Notes: generated by a model from the letters alone, not told the origin. Positions 1 through 12,514 are shown, numbered from the stretch's first letter. The stretch is 64,000 nucleotides of DNA from Paramecium sonneborni (GCA_905182985.1 CAJJDN010000005.1:375823-439822), one strand, 5' to 3'. Numbers and translations are program-made.

Positions 1-683
1 GTATCAATAATATCTTATTTGAAAGCATATAGACAAAGAGGATTATATTGATATTTGTATAAGGACCAAAAAGGGACCATTATATACAATATTAAGAGAT
101 GAATTGGTAGAATAACAAGATGAATAAGAAGTAGTTTAATTATATTTAATAAATTAGGAATAATCTTCAAATTATTAGTAGCAATTTGCTTATGAATTTT
201 AAGGAACCAACAGCCCAAACAATCATTAATTCGCTCCAGCTTTTCATGTTTTAACTCCTAGATAAATATTTTTTTAAAAACATACAAATCAATATTTAGA
301 AGAAGGAATACAAAATAATGATGATGCTTTATTAAGTAAATCTAATTTTGTTCCAATCTTGATTACTAAGCAATATTCTTAATGTAAGGATAGAACCCTT
401 GATAACTTAGCTTAGTAATTGTAATAAAAAATAAGTAATTCTAAATATATTAATTTTTTTAGATGCAAATGCTGAAAAGTATATTTATAATCATTAAAAT
501 AATCAGGGGGATTCTGATTTAGAGATTAATATTGGTGATGCTTATGAAATTCCCAAAGACTATAAATCACCATCAAGTAAATTTGGAATTGGTGGATAAA
601 GTCCAAGTGCATTTAGAAAGTATAAGAAAAACTAAGAGTCAGGATTAGTTAACTTTATGATCACACCTCGTCATTATAAATGA
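1..683 (+). CDS. Uncharacterised protein, 3' part only
   Basis: The gene runs in from the left edge. The first 25-32 bases look like the tail of an intron (they begin GTATC and end at an AAG or TAG), after which one frame stays open to TGA at 681-683. A 28-nt intron at 435-462 must be removed to keep the frame. About 200 residues are visible, rich in Gln and Asn, ending in a basic tail with the motif GLVNFMITPRHYK. I do not recognise a family and see no membrane segment. The next gene starts 60 bp downstream on the same strand. The reading frame is well supported; the function is unknown. Confidence 0.6.
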
Positions 684-743
684 AATAAATTACAATATTT
701 TCAAAAAGATTATTTATTTATTTCTTCTTAAAAGAATAATAAA

Positions 744-2557
744 ATGGAGGATTAAGATTAAATGTTATTGAAGAGCTTACAACTTTAAGGAGTGTAAATA
801 TCAGCATCATCCCTCCCTTAAGTAAGAATCATTCTTAATTATAGTTTACATGTGATGACTTGATATCTATTTTATTATAATTTTTTCAATTAACTGGAAC
901 TTAAGCTATTCAAATCAGCTCTATTAAATCAATTAAAAGTGCATTTAGAAAAGCAGGTAAAATTCAAGAAATGCTTTATCCAATTGGTATAAGAATAGAC
1001 ATTCAATCAATTGTCAATCCTAATCCATAGGAATCAAGAAAGATTATTGTAAGTGTTCTTTCTAAATTGAGTTAATCAAATAAAAAAGAAACTGGATCCA
1101 AAAATTTAACATTTGAAGAAAGATTATAAGAAGAAAAAATTAATTATAGGACAAATTAAATATAGAATTTCTTTTAAGAATGGGTAAATCCATCATTATG
1201 CGCTTTCCCAGATATTCAACAAAGATTTTTAAGATTGCATGTGCTCAATATTATTAATAAAGAACCATTAATTAAGTAAGTAGCTAATAAAGGAGTAAGA
1301 AAATATTTGTATCACTCAATTGTTAAAGTCATGGATCATCATTTATAAAAAAAGGAAGTAGATTAACCACTCTAAGAAAGATTATAATTGATTAAGAAAA
1401 TGAGAAGATCTGATGATCCTGAAGCTGTCTTAGGATAATTTAAAGGCTAATTTTAAGCTGAAGCTGAAAAGAATGATTGGGAAGATATTTAAAAAGGAAA
1501 TAGACAATTAAAGAGAGCAATTAAGTTATTAAAAGAAGAAGATAAAGAAGAAGAACAAGCACGAAAATAAAAAGAAGAAGAAAATTAAGGTTTATTTAAT
1601 CTAGAAATATAATTCTAAGAAGAAGTAAAAGAAATTCAATAAGAAATATAAGATACTTAAGAAGCTAAATCAGAGATAACTTCATTGCTTGAGGATATTT
1701 AGAATAAATTGATTGAATAACAAAAAATTTATGATAAATTGTAGAAAAAGAAATAAAAATTAGAAGATCTCAGTTAGAAATAGTAAGATACATATTCATA
1801 AATTTAATCTGATAATAAGGAAAAGTAATTAGAATTAGAAAGTGCTCATTCTATTCTCTAATAAATTGAATAGAAAAAAGGAAATGATCCAGAAATTTAA
1901 TAACTTGAATAAGAAATCGAAAATATAAGAGTTGAGTGGGAAAAAGAAAAATTAATATAATAAAATGAAGCAGATGAATTGGCTCAACAAGTTTAAGATC
2001 GAAAATTGAAACTTGAGTAGATCTAAGATAAAATGAGGAGATTATAAGAAGAAAACTAAATGATTAGAAACCAAGGGAGAGTGAATTTAGAATATAAGGA
2101 AAAATTATTAGTTGACCTACAAAATTAACCAAAAGAAATTGCAAGAAATCAATATATTAAAAAAATTGTTGATCTAAAAAATCAATTAGAAAAATAAAAA
2201 GCTGAATATCTAAAATAAGCCAAAGAATTATCTTAATTAGAAGATTCTCTTTAATTTTAAGACAATATGATAAATAGATATTGTATTGAAATAGAGAATC
2301 TTATTAATTAAGATCCGAAGAAATCAGAAACAGTTGTTAAATAAATCTAAAAGCAATATTAAGATTATAAAATTATTTATAAATAATGTGCTGAGGCTAT
2401 GCGTAATATTGGAGAAAAGAGAATTCAAATATATGATACAGAGTTAAAAATGGAAGACATTTTACTTAAGGGATACAAAAAGAATGTTGAAAAATTAAGA
2501 TAAGATTTAACCGACATCTAAGCTGAAAATAAAAATCTAGAAAAATAGAGAAGATGA
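744..2557 (+). CDS. CCDC22: CCDC22 homologue (CCC complex, calponin-homology-like plus coiled coil)
   Basis: The predicted protein has 596 residues after removal of one 23-nt intron at 822-844. In other eukaryotes CCDC22 pairs with CCDC93 and COMMD proteins in the CCC complex, which acts with the WASH/retriever machinery in endosomal recycling and in cullin regulation. Seen here: an N-terminal globular part (about 1-115) opening MEDQDQMLLKSLQLQGV, which resembles the start of CCDC22, then from about residue 200 a long charged coiled coil. The last 150 residues match the CCDC22 tail as I remember it: PKEIARNQYIKKI, then a Lys-rich helix, then LEKQRR at the end. IFT81 has a similar architecture and is the main alternative, but the C-terminal pattern favours CCDC22. 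The ATG is the first in frame, after an AT-rich leader. Confidence 0.7.
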
Positions 2558-2601
2558 TTATTTATTAATGAATTATAGAACATTATTAAATTTAATTTAA
2601 A

Positions 2602-3097
2602 ATGACTGAAAAATATTGGTAAAGATATAAAGAAACTCATGATAAAGATCCTCTAAATACAAATGAATTATGGGTTAGAGTTAAATAAGATCTAAAAAGA
2701 AGAGAAAAGCCTAAACATCATCTTGAATTATACTCCTATTGTAGAACTGAGAATCCTTACATAAAATAAATTAAAAGCTCTCCAAATATTACAATGGATA
2801 CTGTGGCAGAGTTAATTTGCAGATAATCAGCATGTGAATTATAATATTGTATGAGTTTACAAAAATTGGCAGTGGAAAATAGTAGATCTAAGATAGAGTA
2901 ACAGTAAAATACATTTAAATAGTTTATAGGGATGTCGAGATTAATACAAAACAATGACAACTTGCATTATGAATGAGAAAAATAGAATAAAATAAAAAGA
3001 AGAAGAATTAAGAAATCTTGTATTAGGTTTAGAATAACCAGAAATTAAATAAGAAACTCAATAATAGACTGTTCTTAAAGAAGAACCTGTAATGTGA
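2602..3097 (+). CDS. Twin CX9C (CHCH) mitochondrial protein
   Basis: 156 residues after removing a 25-nt intron at 2898-2922. Two CX9C motifs are visible: Cys73/Cys83 and Cys103/Cys113, in two helices 19 residues apart, with an extra Cys78. This is the signature of small proteins folded by the Mia40 relay in the intermembrane space, such as Cmc1, Cox assembly factors, or subunits of respiratory or ribosomal complexes. There is a long N-terminal part of about 70 residues without a clear targeting sequence, which is usual for Mia40 substrates. The exact member cannot be named. The second CX9C appears only when the intron is spliced, which supports the gene model. It lies 44 bp after the CCDC22 homologue on the same strand. 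Confidence 0.6.
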
Positions 3098-3505
3098 AAT
3101 ATAATTGTTAAATTTATTTAGTACAATCAATTTAAAAAATTGTTGAGATATTCATTCAATTTTAATACTTCTATTACTATATCGACAAACAATAAGTCAA
3201 TTGTTTGAATTTGAGATTAATATTATGTTATTTATATGATATTCTCTGAATTTAGACACCCTGAAAAAGACTGCTTTTCTTCCGCTATTAAAATTTAATA
3301 GTAAAATTTTAATATATTAAATTCTTAAAATTGTTTTTCTTTTTAAGACCTAAATTAATCAAAAATATTTTGAATAAATCATCTTAGCAAATAGGAACAA
3401 TAATCTTATTTAAAATTTTATTATGTAAAATAATATTGATCTGAAATAAAATTAAACATTTTAATAATAATATTAAATATAATGATAGAATGTAATAATA
3501 TTAGC
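3098..3505. other. Convergent intergenic region
   Basis: About 400 bp between two genes that converge. It is AT-rich with short homopolymer runs. I see no ORF with protein-like composition, no RNA gene and no repeat. It presumably holds both 3' ends and polyadenylation signals. Confidence 0.5.
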
Positions 3506-4816
3506 TCATATAATTTTTTCATTTTATGCTTATTTTCTTTCCTTTTCTTTTTCCATAAGTTCTTATTTATCTTAAATAATTCTCTTCATTGGACCTTCTA
3601 CAAAATCTTATAATTATTGTATTGACATCTTAGATTATTTATAATGATTACTTTATCTAATGTTGAATGTTCATTTATATAACTTTCAAAACCCTTAAAA
3701 TATAATTCAAATCCATCATTTGAAAGTGTATCTCTTAATACTTGACAGGATTATTGATTATTAAGACTGCCTACATTATTAGTATCTTTTTTAAGAAAAT
3801 ATCTCTTAACAATAGATTTACAAATTTCTACTCCTTAGTCTAATTATAAGAAATTAAACCATTCCTAAATTGATTGTTTGTTAAATTACTTTTAATGAAA
3901 TGCTTCCGCTTTTATCTTTATCTAGTTATCCAAATCTTTTTTTGACATCTTTAATAATGATTCCTTCAAATCCATAAATCAAATAGGGTAATTCTCTTAC
4001 AGATATTGTTCCATCATTATTGATATCAGTAGCCTTGAAAGCTGACCAAGCATAATTAATTTCATCTTTGACCCTATCAGAAACCAATTTTTTTCTTTGA
4101 ATAAGTTAACTGTAACTTTCTTCAGCATTTTGAATATACTCTTAAATCCATTCATCTTAATTATGCTTGAATAAGTTTTTGGAATTGAAAATGTCTTGAG
4201 TTCTTCTTTTGGCATTCTAAAAAGTCTGTGTTTAAGCATATTTCAATAAAAAATCTTAAAGTTGATAATTGTTATCCAACCATGAATATAATTCTTCATA
4301 AGAAATAGTTCTATCTAGATTTTTATCCATTTCTGTAAAAATAGCTTCAACATAGTATTCTATATCAGTAAATCCAGGTGGTTTCATATTTACAATTTTA
4401 CACAGTGCTCTTATTGCTGTTTAAAATATCATGATTAGTTCAATCTTTTCAAGTTTTTAAGACTTATCCAAATCAAATACTTAACTTATGTATTTAACTT
4501 TAGTAGCAAAATCGGAATCAGAAAAAATTATCTAATTCTAATTGTAAATTCATACTAAAACTGCTTGACTCTCATAAATATCAGTTAAACCATCTGTGCT
4601 ATGATTATTTTCAATAATCTCAAACATTTCACCGCAATGTTATTTTAGAATGTCATGATAAACATCAAAAAATTCGCCTAAAGAGAAAACATTAGTTGCA
4701 GGATAGTTTAGTTGTACATATTTAGCTACTTTTTATATTTCAGGTAGATTAAGTTATCTTAAATATTGTAATAATCCTTAATTAGGATTAGCTGGCTGAT
4801 TAAAGTAGTTACCCAT
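3506..4816 (-). CDS. EF-hand Ca2+-binding protein
   Basis: 412 residues after removing introns at 4532-4555, 3865-3889 and 3629-3651 (the last ends in AAG). Three EF-hand loops are visible: DKNLDRTISYEE, then DINNDGTISVRE and DKDKSGSISLKE close together. The last two have canonical ligands at positions 1, 3, 5 and 12; the first has Arg at the usual Gly position. The third loop is interrupted by an intron, which confirms the splice. The N-terminus begins MGNY, so Gly2 could be myristoylated, although the context is not a classic site. The rest is mostly helical with no recognisable catalytic domain. It is probably a Ca2+ sensor of the large ciliate EF-hand family. The start lies 155 bp from the divergent coiled-coil gene. 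Confidence 0.6.
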
Positions 4817-4971
4817 TTTATTTATTTATTAAAAATGTTTATGTTGAAAAGAAATCTAATGATTTTCAATTTTAACATTAAAATAATTTTTATAGTAATT
4901 ATTACCAATATCAAATACAAGAATACCTTTGATCAGTAATTATTAATATCTAATAATATTAATTAATTTAA

Positions 4972-7248
4972 ATGCAGTTATTGAATTTCGATCAATTAGT
5001 TTATCCAATCATGATGTAAATAAGAACATTGAGAGAAATTAGATAATAAGATTAAATGATTTAGTCGATAATTGTAAATAATTAATAAATTAAAATAGGA
5101 ATGCTAAAATAGAGTAGAATGTTTAGTTTTATGTTTAATGAAATTTACTTTGGATTATGTTTTAGATGGTCCAGATAAAGTTTAAATACAGTATTAATAT
5201 GAAAGAAATAACATTAAATAAGAACTTACTTGTAAATTGTCTCGTTTGCATGAATTTCTTAAAGGAAGAGAATTTACAAAACTCAGAAGATAAATTAAAG
5301 ATGAAATATAAAATCCAGAAGGATTTAGTGAGAGTTCAAGTGATAATGAATAAGAAAGCTTTTAAATTAAATTGGTATAACTTATATTAATAAGACAGGC
5401 CATCTTAAAGAATTTAGCCCTGAAATTCAAAAATTAAATGCCATTATTAATGATCTTAAATCTTAATTATCATCTTATGAAGCAAAGGAAACTAGAAGAA
5501 GAAAATCTATTGATCAATTAACCACAGCACATTTTAAAGAAGTTCAAGTATTGAAACAATAGATAAGAATCTAAACTTAAGATGAAGAACCCAACGAATA
5601 TATAGAAGTAGTTTATTTTGATAGAACTTCTACTTTAGAACCAGAAATTTATGAAATGATGAATGAAAAAATTAGAAATATTAAATAACAATATGAAAAA
5701 TATGTCTAATAATTTATGTCTAGAAGAAAATCTTAATAAATTGAATAGCCTATTTAATTAAAGTAAAAGGATGAACATAATAAATCTCTTGAAAACCTAA
5801 GTGAAAAAGAACTCATTAAGATACTTTTGGATAAATAATCAAATCCTTATATGATTTGGAAGCTAATTGAAGAGTAAAGATCAAGTAGATTTCTTCTTTG
5901 TGTTTTAACAAATTAAGATAAATAATACGGTATTTCTTATAAGGAAATAAATGAAATATTAAGATGTAATAAATAAGATCTAAATAAATTAAATGAAATC
6001 AAAAATTAAATGTAGGAATCATAAACTTAATTATGTGCACAATTTGCTATTCAAATATAATAATATAAATAATAAGTTGCAAACCTTAATTCATAAGTCT
6101 AAGAACTATCTTTCTATTATTCCTAATAACTAAAAGTTCAAGCTGAAATAATCTCAAATGAGAATATATTATAACTTCACTCTCAAATAGAGTCTTTAAG
6201 CAAAAAAATTGTTTAGTTATTTAATGAAAACATAAACTTGAGATTTGAAATAGATAAATTATAAAATTTAACTAAATAGCAGTCACAATAAATATAATTG
6301 ATCTATAACAATACTAAATTGTTATATTAAACTATTGACTCTAAAGCATAGATTTATTCTTAATTAGATAAATTTGATTGGTCAAAAGATTAATCTAAAA
6401 TCGGTTCAGAAATTTAAAAATAAATTACAAAATTAGATCCATTTTTATGTGCTTTATTTTAGGTTTAGTAATAACTTTTACTGTTTTAATACTAAGCCAA
6501 AAAAATAGCATCTAATGTTGAAATTACTCCTATGTGTTAATATACTCAAACAGAACAAAAAGATATAATACCTGAAAATATTGTTTATTAAAGCTAATCA
6601 TAAGATAAAACAATCATAAAAAATGATAAATTTACTTAAACTAATTCATTTTATGCTAAAAAAATAAATTAAACTGATTCTCTTTTCGATTCTAATCAAA
6701 CTTAGATGGATTAAACGAAATTGAAATAAAAATTTGGGACGGATGTTTATGATAGATTATTTGAAAATTCTTAAAAAATAAATCAAAAAATGTAATAATT
6801 AAGACCCTTTATAGAGAGAATGAATGAAAAAGAATTTTCAGATATCATACAGATATTTAAATCATTATAATATGAATATTCAAATGAGAAATTTTAATTA
6901 GATATATCTTCTCCCAATAATTAAATTATAGAATTACCTTAACAGAAACCTCCTTAATTTGCTTTAACATAAAGATCATTAAAATTTATGAATACTTTTA
7001 AATAGAATAAATTAAACATTCTAAAGAAACCTAGTAGATCTGTTGATTAAAATTTAGTCAATTAATAAGCTAATTAGTATATACTTATTTAATTTAGACT
7101 TTTTACCGATTTGGATAAGCAACGAGGATAAGCTCAAATATAATTTTTAAAAACCCGAGCAGGCTCATTCAATAGAAGAATTTCTCGATTAATGCCAACA
7201 TCTTTAGATGAAAAGTTTAAGCAGAATAGGTTTTTATCAATAAGTTGA
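4972..7248 (+). CDS. Large coiled-coil protein, function unknown
   Basis: 743 residues after removing a 25-nt intron at 5074-5098 and a 20-nt intron at 5375-5394 (AAG acceptor). The protein is rich in Lys, Glu, Gln and Asn with long helical stretches, particularly residues 130-500, and a basic C-terminus. Dispersed Leu at heptad spacing suggests a coiled coil. I see no known domain. Such proteins are common in ciliates among basal-body, axonemal and cortical components, but nothing in the sequence assigns this one. It converges on the cytochrome c gene, with only 9 bp between the two stop codons. Confidence 0.5.
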
Positions 7249-7257
7249 TTGAAATAT

Positions 7258-7633
7258 TCACAAACTCTTTAAGAATTCTATAATATCTGCTCTTTCTTAA
7301 GGATTTGCAATTTTTGTTTAGGCCATTTTTGTATCCCTAAAAATAGTTTTAGGATCTTTGAGGAATAGAAACATGTTTTTTTCAGTCCAAATCTCGTTAC
7401 AATTCTTCATCGATTTAGAATAATGAAACAAAGTTGATCCAATTCTTTTTCCCATAATCTTTCTTAATTGATTATATAAATTGATACTTCAATGTTGGTG
7501 CAGCTAATCCTTCTTTGTCATCTTCAAAATTATGGCAAGCGCTACATTTAAATTCAAACATTTGTTTTCCTTTTTTTGCATCTCCATTCGGAATTTGAAT
7601 TTATTCATTAACATCAAATTTTGACTTTGACAT
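7258..7633 (-). CDS. Cytochrome c
   Basis: 116 residues after splicing a 25-nt intron at 7463-7487 that ends in AAG. Cytochrome c carries electrons from complex III to complex IV in the mitochondrial intermembrane space. The heme-binding motif CSACH lies at residues 30-34, with Cys30 and Cys33 for the thioether bonds and His34 as axial ligand; the second axial ligand fits Met95 in DTKMAQ. The segment GDAKKGK before the heme site is typical. An N-terminal extension of about 15 residues is present and an extra Cys70 lies in the middle. Without the intron the frame hits TGA before the Met ligand, so the AAG acceptor is dictated by the family. The assignment is firm. Confidence 0.9.
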
Positions 7634-7878
7634 AATTTCCAATAAAAAAATTATAAAATTTATTATTGATATATAGTAATAAATTAATTTTTATAGTAAA
7701 ATTAAGAGAAAACCTTTTAGTAAATTTATATAAAGAATAAACTGTCATTTTTAGATATATGCAAAACAAAAGTTTTTCTTCATCCCATTTCTAATTAATT
7801 TTATGTAAATAATTTCATTCTTTAAAATTATATTTTTAAAAGATCGATATGTAATATATGTGTGTTTAAAATTAAAGT

Positions 7879-8421
7879 TCAATTAATAGAGGTTCTACAT
7901 ATAGGGCAAGTTTGCTTTTGTATAAACCAGTTATCAATACATTCTTTATGGTAATAGTGATCACAAGGAAGTAATATATATTTATCAATTATTTTCTCCT
8001 AACAAATAATACACTCTAAATCAGATTTTGGACAAGTTTTCTCTTCCAACTAAATAGATTTATTTTTTATTATTGAAATTTAATTCTACAATGTAATTTA
8101 ATCATATCTTCTAAATCTGAAACATAAACAACAACATTTACAAAAACCAAAAAAGGGAAATACATAAGCATAAAATCTTCTAATAAAGTATAAGAGGACT
8201 TCTAAAACAATGATTTTTGAATAAGATTTAGGGTGTAATTATAAATATTGATAAAGTTCATATGGAGTTGAGAGAAAAAGAAAAATTTCAAAACTAAATA
8301 TAATTTTATTGTAAATACACTAAATTGGCACTTTTCAAAATCAAGAAATTAGTATGATAAAATAGTATACTATTTCTTAATTGATTTGGATGAAAGGATT
8401 ATAGACGACTAAATGGTTCAT
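7879..8421 (-). CDS. Membrane-associated RING finger protein, probable E3 ubiquitin ligase
   Basis: About 163 residues. The C-terminal 55 residues are a clear RING-H2 domain: CIIC, then LPCDHYYHKECID, then CPICR near the end, giving C-x2-C...C-x-H-x2-H-x2-C...C-x2-C with eight zinc ligands. Upstream is a hydrophobic stretch, around VLEVLLYFIRRFYAYVF, followed by a Cys-rich run (GFCKCCCLC) that may be membrane-embedded or palmitoylated. This fits a membrane E3 ligase. The RING part is certain. The N-terminus is less so: the ATG at 8419-8421 requires a 51-nt intron (about 8319-8369), longer than others here, which removes two in-frame TGAs. Further 5' exons are possible. Confidence 0.65.
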
Positions 8422-8712
8422 GCCAATTATATCCAAAGTATTCGACTTTTTTTTAGTGTTTATAAACAATGTATAAGTAATAATGATTTAAGGCTATTCC
8501 CTGAGTTATAAAGGAAAAATAAATTACTTAGATGAAAACAAATAATGAACTCTAATAAAATTTGTATAACTTAATATCTTTCTGAATAAAGCATATGGAA
8601 ATAGAATAAATAATGACTTCAAGATATTTGAATAGCAAATCTATTTTATAATTTCTTCTGATTTGTTTTAAACTTTGTATGATAATTTATTATTAATTCA
8701 TTTAATAAAATA

Positions 8713-9864
8713 ATGATCAATTAACTAAATTAATAGCTAGAAAGAGTGGATGACTTGAAAAGTGGAGATATTTGCACAGAGTTTATATTTGAATAAAAAG
8801 CTATTTTGGGAAGTGGAACATATGGGTAATGATTTAGGTTGAATTAATAGTAAAGTATACAAAATGAAGAGTAAATTTGATAATCAATATTATGCTGTAA
8901 AATGTATCAAAAAATAAAATGAAAAGGAAGGGGTATATAATTAAATAATGATAATTAGTTTCCAATAACTTCATTAAGAGAAATAAAATTCTTAACAACA
9001 TTAGATTAAGAGAATGTAATAAAAATAAAGTAGATTTATACTAGAGTAAAAAAAAACAAAAATAAAATAAAAACAATAAAAACTTATTGTGCAATGGATT
9101 TAATGGCAAATGATTTTTGGAAATTATTAGCGAAAAATGAAGAATAAAAGTTTTATTTTACTACAAATTAAATTCGTAGCATTCTTTACTAATGTTTTAA
9201 AGGACTTTAATATATACATTCATAAAATATAATTCATAGAGATATAAAGAGTGCAAATATTTTAGTGAATGAAATAGGAGTAGTGAAAATAGCTGATTTT
9301 GGTTTAGCAAAGTTTTGTCCAAAAAAAGAGGGAGTAAAGAAAACTCCAACAGTTGTTACATTAGGTTATAGAGCACCAGAAGTATTATTAACAAGAGGAT
9401 AATATAACTTTTAAATAGATGTTTGGAGTATGGGTTGTTTTGCAGTAGAATTAAATTTTAATAGACCATTATTTAAAGCTAAAGATGAAGCTTAACAAAT
9501 ATAACAAATTTTTGAAAAATGTGGAACACCTACAGCAGAAACTTGGCCAGAAATAATGAAATCTGATTACTTTATTAAACTTAATCCTTAAAGATATGAT
9601 AGAAAGTTTATATCATCAATAAGAAATATGAAAAAAGATTTTGATGATGAATTATTAGATTTGTTAGATAAGATTTTTGTATTGAATCCTAATGTTCGTC
9701 TAACAGTTGAATAAGTATTATAGCATCCATTCTTTAAAAATCACAATTTGAATCTGTGTTTTGAATAATTTTAAGAATATTTAATAAAAAGAAATGTAAA
9801 TTTAGAAAAGGTTATTACATTAATTTAGAAACCTGTTCAAAAAGATATAGATTTTATTATATGA
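8713..9864 (+). CDS. Cyclin-dependent protein kinase with PITSLRE motif
   Basis: 366 residues after removing introns at 8826-8850 and 8933-8958. A complete Ser/Thr kinase domain is visible: glycine loop GSGTYG at 33-38, AVK Lys55, the cyclin-binding helix PITSLRE at 67-73, [10 protein letters not shown] at 158-167, DFG at 178-180, and an activation segment with Thr199 before LGYRAPE. All catalytic residues are present, so it should be active. PITSLRE is the hallmark of the CDK11 branch; CDK9/12/13 carry PITALRE or PITAIRE variants, so the assignment is CDK11-like or transcriptional-CDK-like. Both introns flank conserved motifs, which confirms the splicing. The gene ends 33 bp from the convergent gamma-carbonic-anhydrase gene. 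Confidence 0.85.
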
Positions 9865-9897
9865 TAATTTTATGTGGCATTATATATTATGATGAAA

Positions 9898-11002
9898 TCA
9901 ATACTTTCTACTCCAAGGATTATTATCAAGAATTTCTGATTTTGGTGCAAATTAATTTGCTTTTGCTTATGGATTCTATTCAAAGTATTTCTTGGCTTCT
10001 TCATATATTTAATAATCTTCTGAATATTTTTACATGTCTATTAATAATAAAAAAAGTAATTACTTTCTGAAAATTGATTCAAATCCTATTCGTATTAATC
10101 TTATTGACTCTACAAATTTTCTGAGTCCATAAACATTGGTGGTTGTTATTTCATAAATACTCTTTATTCTATAAATTCTTCATCTTCATATTCTAATGGG
10201 AAATTTAATTCAGCAATTTTTTACAAAGCTTCTTCCTCACTACCCATTTATTATTTTTATAGTCTTTCGTCAGTATCTAAAACAATCTAATTCGATAGGA
10301 TTGTTCATCATACTTATCTGAAACTCTTTGATGTCTCTTCATTATGTACTTATGCTAATTCTAATAACTCTTATTTATATTCTTTCAAGATTTATAATTC
10401 TTAAGGAGTAATGTCTCTTAAATATTTAGCTGGAGATCCTGCCCATACTTCACCTTATTTAATTTCTGTTCCTTCTTAAACAAGAGAACCTGCTGCAACT
10501 ACACCTTAAACATTCGCTCCTTATTTTACTATTGAACCCATTCCAATAAAGGCATCATCTCCAATTGTACATCCTTATAAATTAGAATTTGGACCAACTA
10601 ACACATTATTACCAACTTATATTTGTTTAGTTGCTTTTATGTATACATTATCCTAAATTAAAGAATTCTTCCCCACTGTTATTGAATTATTATCTGCTCT
10701 TAATGTTGCTCCATACCATATTGATGAACTATCAAATCAACTTTTAAGTCTTACTTTTATTTTAATATAACATTTCCAATCAATACTGAATTTGGAGCTG
10801 TAAATAATGCATCTCCTATTTATGGACTATTTCCTTTCACTTCCACTTATCTTAAACATTAAACTAAACGATCATCACTTGCCTCACTTCCCAATATATC
10901 ATTCCCCTAAGATAATAAGCTTTTCCCTAATCTTCTATAGTATGGACCAATAGTATTAAGTACAAAAGAATCAAATATTTGGAGAATCTTAACTTTGAAC
11001 AT
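9898..11002 (-). CDS. Gamma-carbonic-anhydrase-like protein, probable complex I subunit
   Basis: 341 residues after removing introns at 10729-10754, 10287-10313 and 10038-10063. The middle part (about 70-210) is a left-handed beta-helix with the I-G-x hexapeptide rhythm typical of gamma-carbonic anhydrases: IWYGATLRADN, then VLVGPNSNLQGCTIGDDAFIG, then VWAGSPAKYLRDI. In plants and ciliates such proteins form a subcomplex on mitochondrial complex I. The zinc-binding His residues expected near NVHVH and H-G are replaced (NVYIKAT and NSNLQG), so this copy is probably catalytically inactive. The C-terminal 130 residues form a charged extension ending in EILDNNPWSRKY. The start codon lies only 7 bp from that of the divergent importin-like gene. 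Confidence 0.75.
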
Positions 11003-11009
11003 AATTATT

Positions 11010-12514
11010 ATGTAATTTTAATCAATTTTAACTTAGAAAAGAGAAGAATTTCGAGTTTCTATAAGAAAACAAGAAATAGAAGCTATTTTCAAAAATAGAC
11101 GACTTATGATAGTTGAATAATCTTCATTGACTTAATCACTCTCTTAAATCATTGCTTAAATTCAACTAACTTTATCTTCTTAAAATTAATCAGAATTACT
11201 CACTCTCCTTAAATAACTATAAACAAAAATTTTAGTTGAAAAAACTATATCTATTTCCTTAAATGAGTTCAACTTTATTTTTAAACTTATTGAAGATTCT
11301 CCTTAATACACTTCAGATATTTTAGAAACTATTTTATTGATAATTTATGGTCTGACATTTTCAAGTACTATAGAAGAATTTGAAAATTTTCTCTAATAAT
11401 CATTATTATTAACCTAACTAAATGGACTACTTTACAATTGCTAAGAATATTCATTAGATTTTATTGATTTACTATTCTTGATACTTGAAAATATAGCTAG
11501 AAAATCAAGTGCTTGTTTAAATCACTTACTATAAAATAATTTTTTGATTATTATTAAATGGATGCTTGAGACTATTGAAATCTAATAAAGCGAAAAATGT
11601 ATAATAAGTCTTTTAGGATTTCTATCAGTCTTTGTTGATTAAAATTTTAACAAACAATATAAAGATTTGCATTTAATTATGTTAAATATTAATAAATTAT
11701 GTAAAATACTTTTAAAGATCAATTATTTTTCTATCGATGAGTTATTAAATGATTCTGAAAATTTAGAAAAGCACGAAATAAAAATAAATTTAATTTCAAA
11801 ATTACTAATTGTATTAAAATATTATACAGATAAATTATAATAATAAGCAAATATTTACGAATTTAAGCATGCTTGGAAAGTTATTTTATTTATAAATTTT
11901 TCTGATTGTTAGCTAGCAATATTTTAAAAAATTACTGCTTATATAATCTCAATTTAAACTTAAAATAATGAATTTTCGATTCAATATATAGTAAAATAAA
12001 ACAAATAAATTTTCGAAAATCTAATTACTTCTTTTAATAAATAGAATAATAGATCTGGAGATATTGAAAAGATAAGAATGCACACTGCCAATACCTTTAG
12101 GAATATTTTTTAGCATTTAGACTAAGCAAATATTGCAATATATGAATAAAATTTAATTGAATTAATCGAAAAAGAATGTAATTTATAATTATATTAATTA
12201 GAATAGTCTTAAATACTTTCTATTTTTCTTGAATGTCTTTATATATTAACATAAAAATTGCCTAATTTGAAATATCTTTAATTAATTGAAACAAAATTGT
12301 AATTTTGCTATGAATGTTAATGTTGGTAAAGTTTAAAATATTTAATGCTAAGTAAAATTATATAATTAGAAATATAGCTATAGCTTTAATAAGCCAAAAA
12401 GATGAAATGAATTCAATTAAAGAATCTAAAATTGGTTATTATATTGAACTTTTGAGTTAAAGTGGAAGTAAATAAATTTAATCTTTGGCTTGTAAATTAT
12501 TAGAATAAATGTGA
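11010..12514 (+). CDS. Importin-alpha-like armadillo protein
   Basis: 492 residues after removing one 26-nt intron at 12352-12377. The first 40 residues resemble an importin-beta-binding (IBB) segment, with REEFRVSIRKQE and a later NRR, matching the R-x-x-x-R-K pattern of importin alpha. The rest is all-helical and Leu/Ile-rich, with repeat-like helices (for example LVQ and NLI blocks) consistent with armadillo repeats but strongly diverged. The length is close to that of importin alpha (about 520). The usual Trp/Asn array for the nuclear localisation signal is hard to see, so it may be a divergent paralogue or another ARM protein. The ATG chosen is needed to include the IBB; a later Met is an alternative start. 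Confidence 0.5.
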
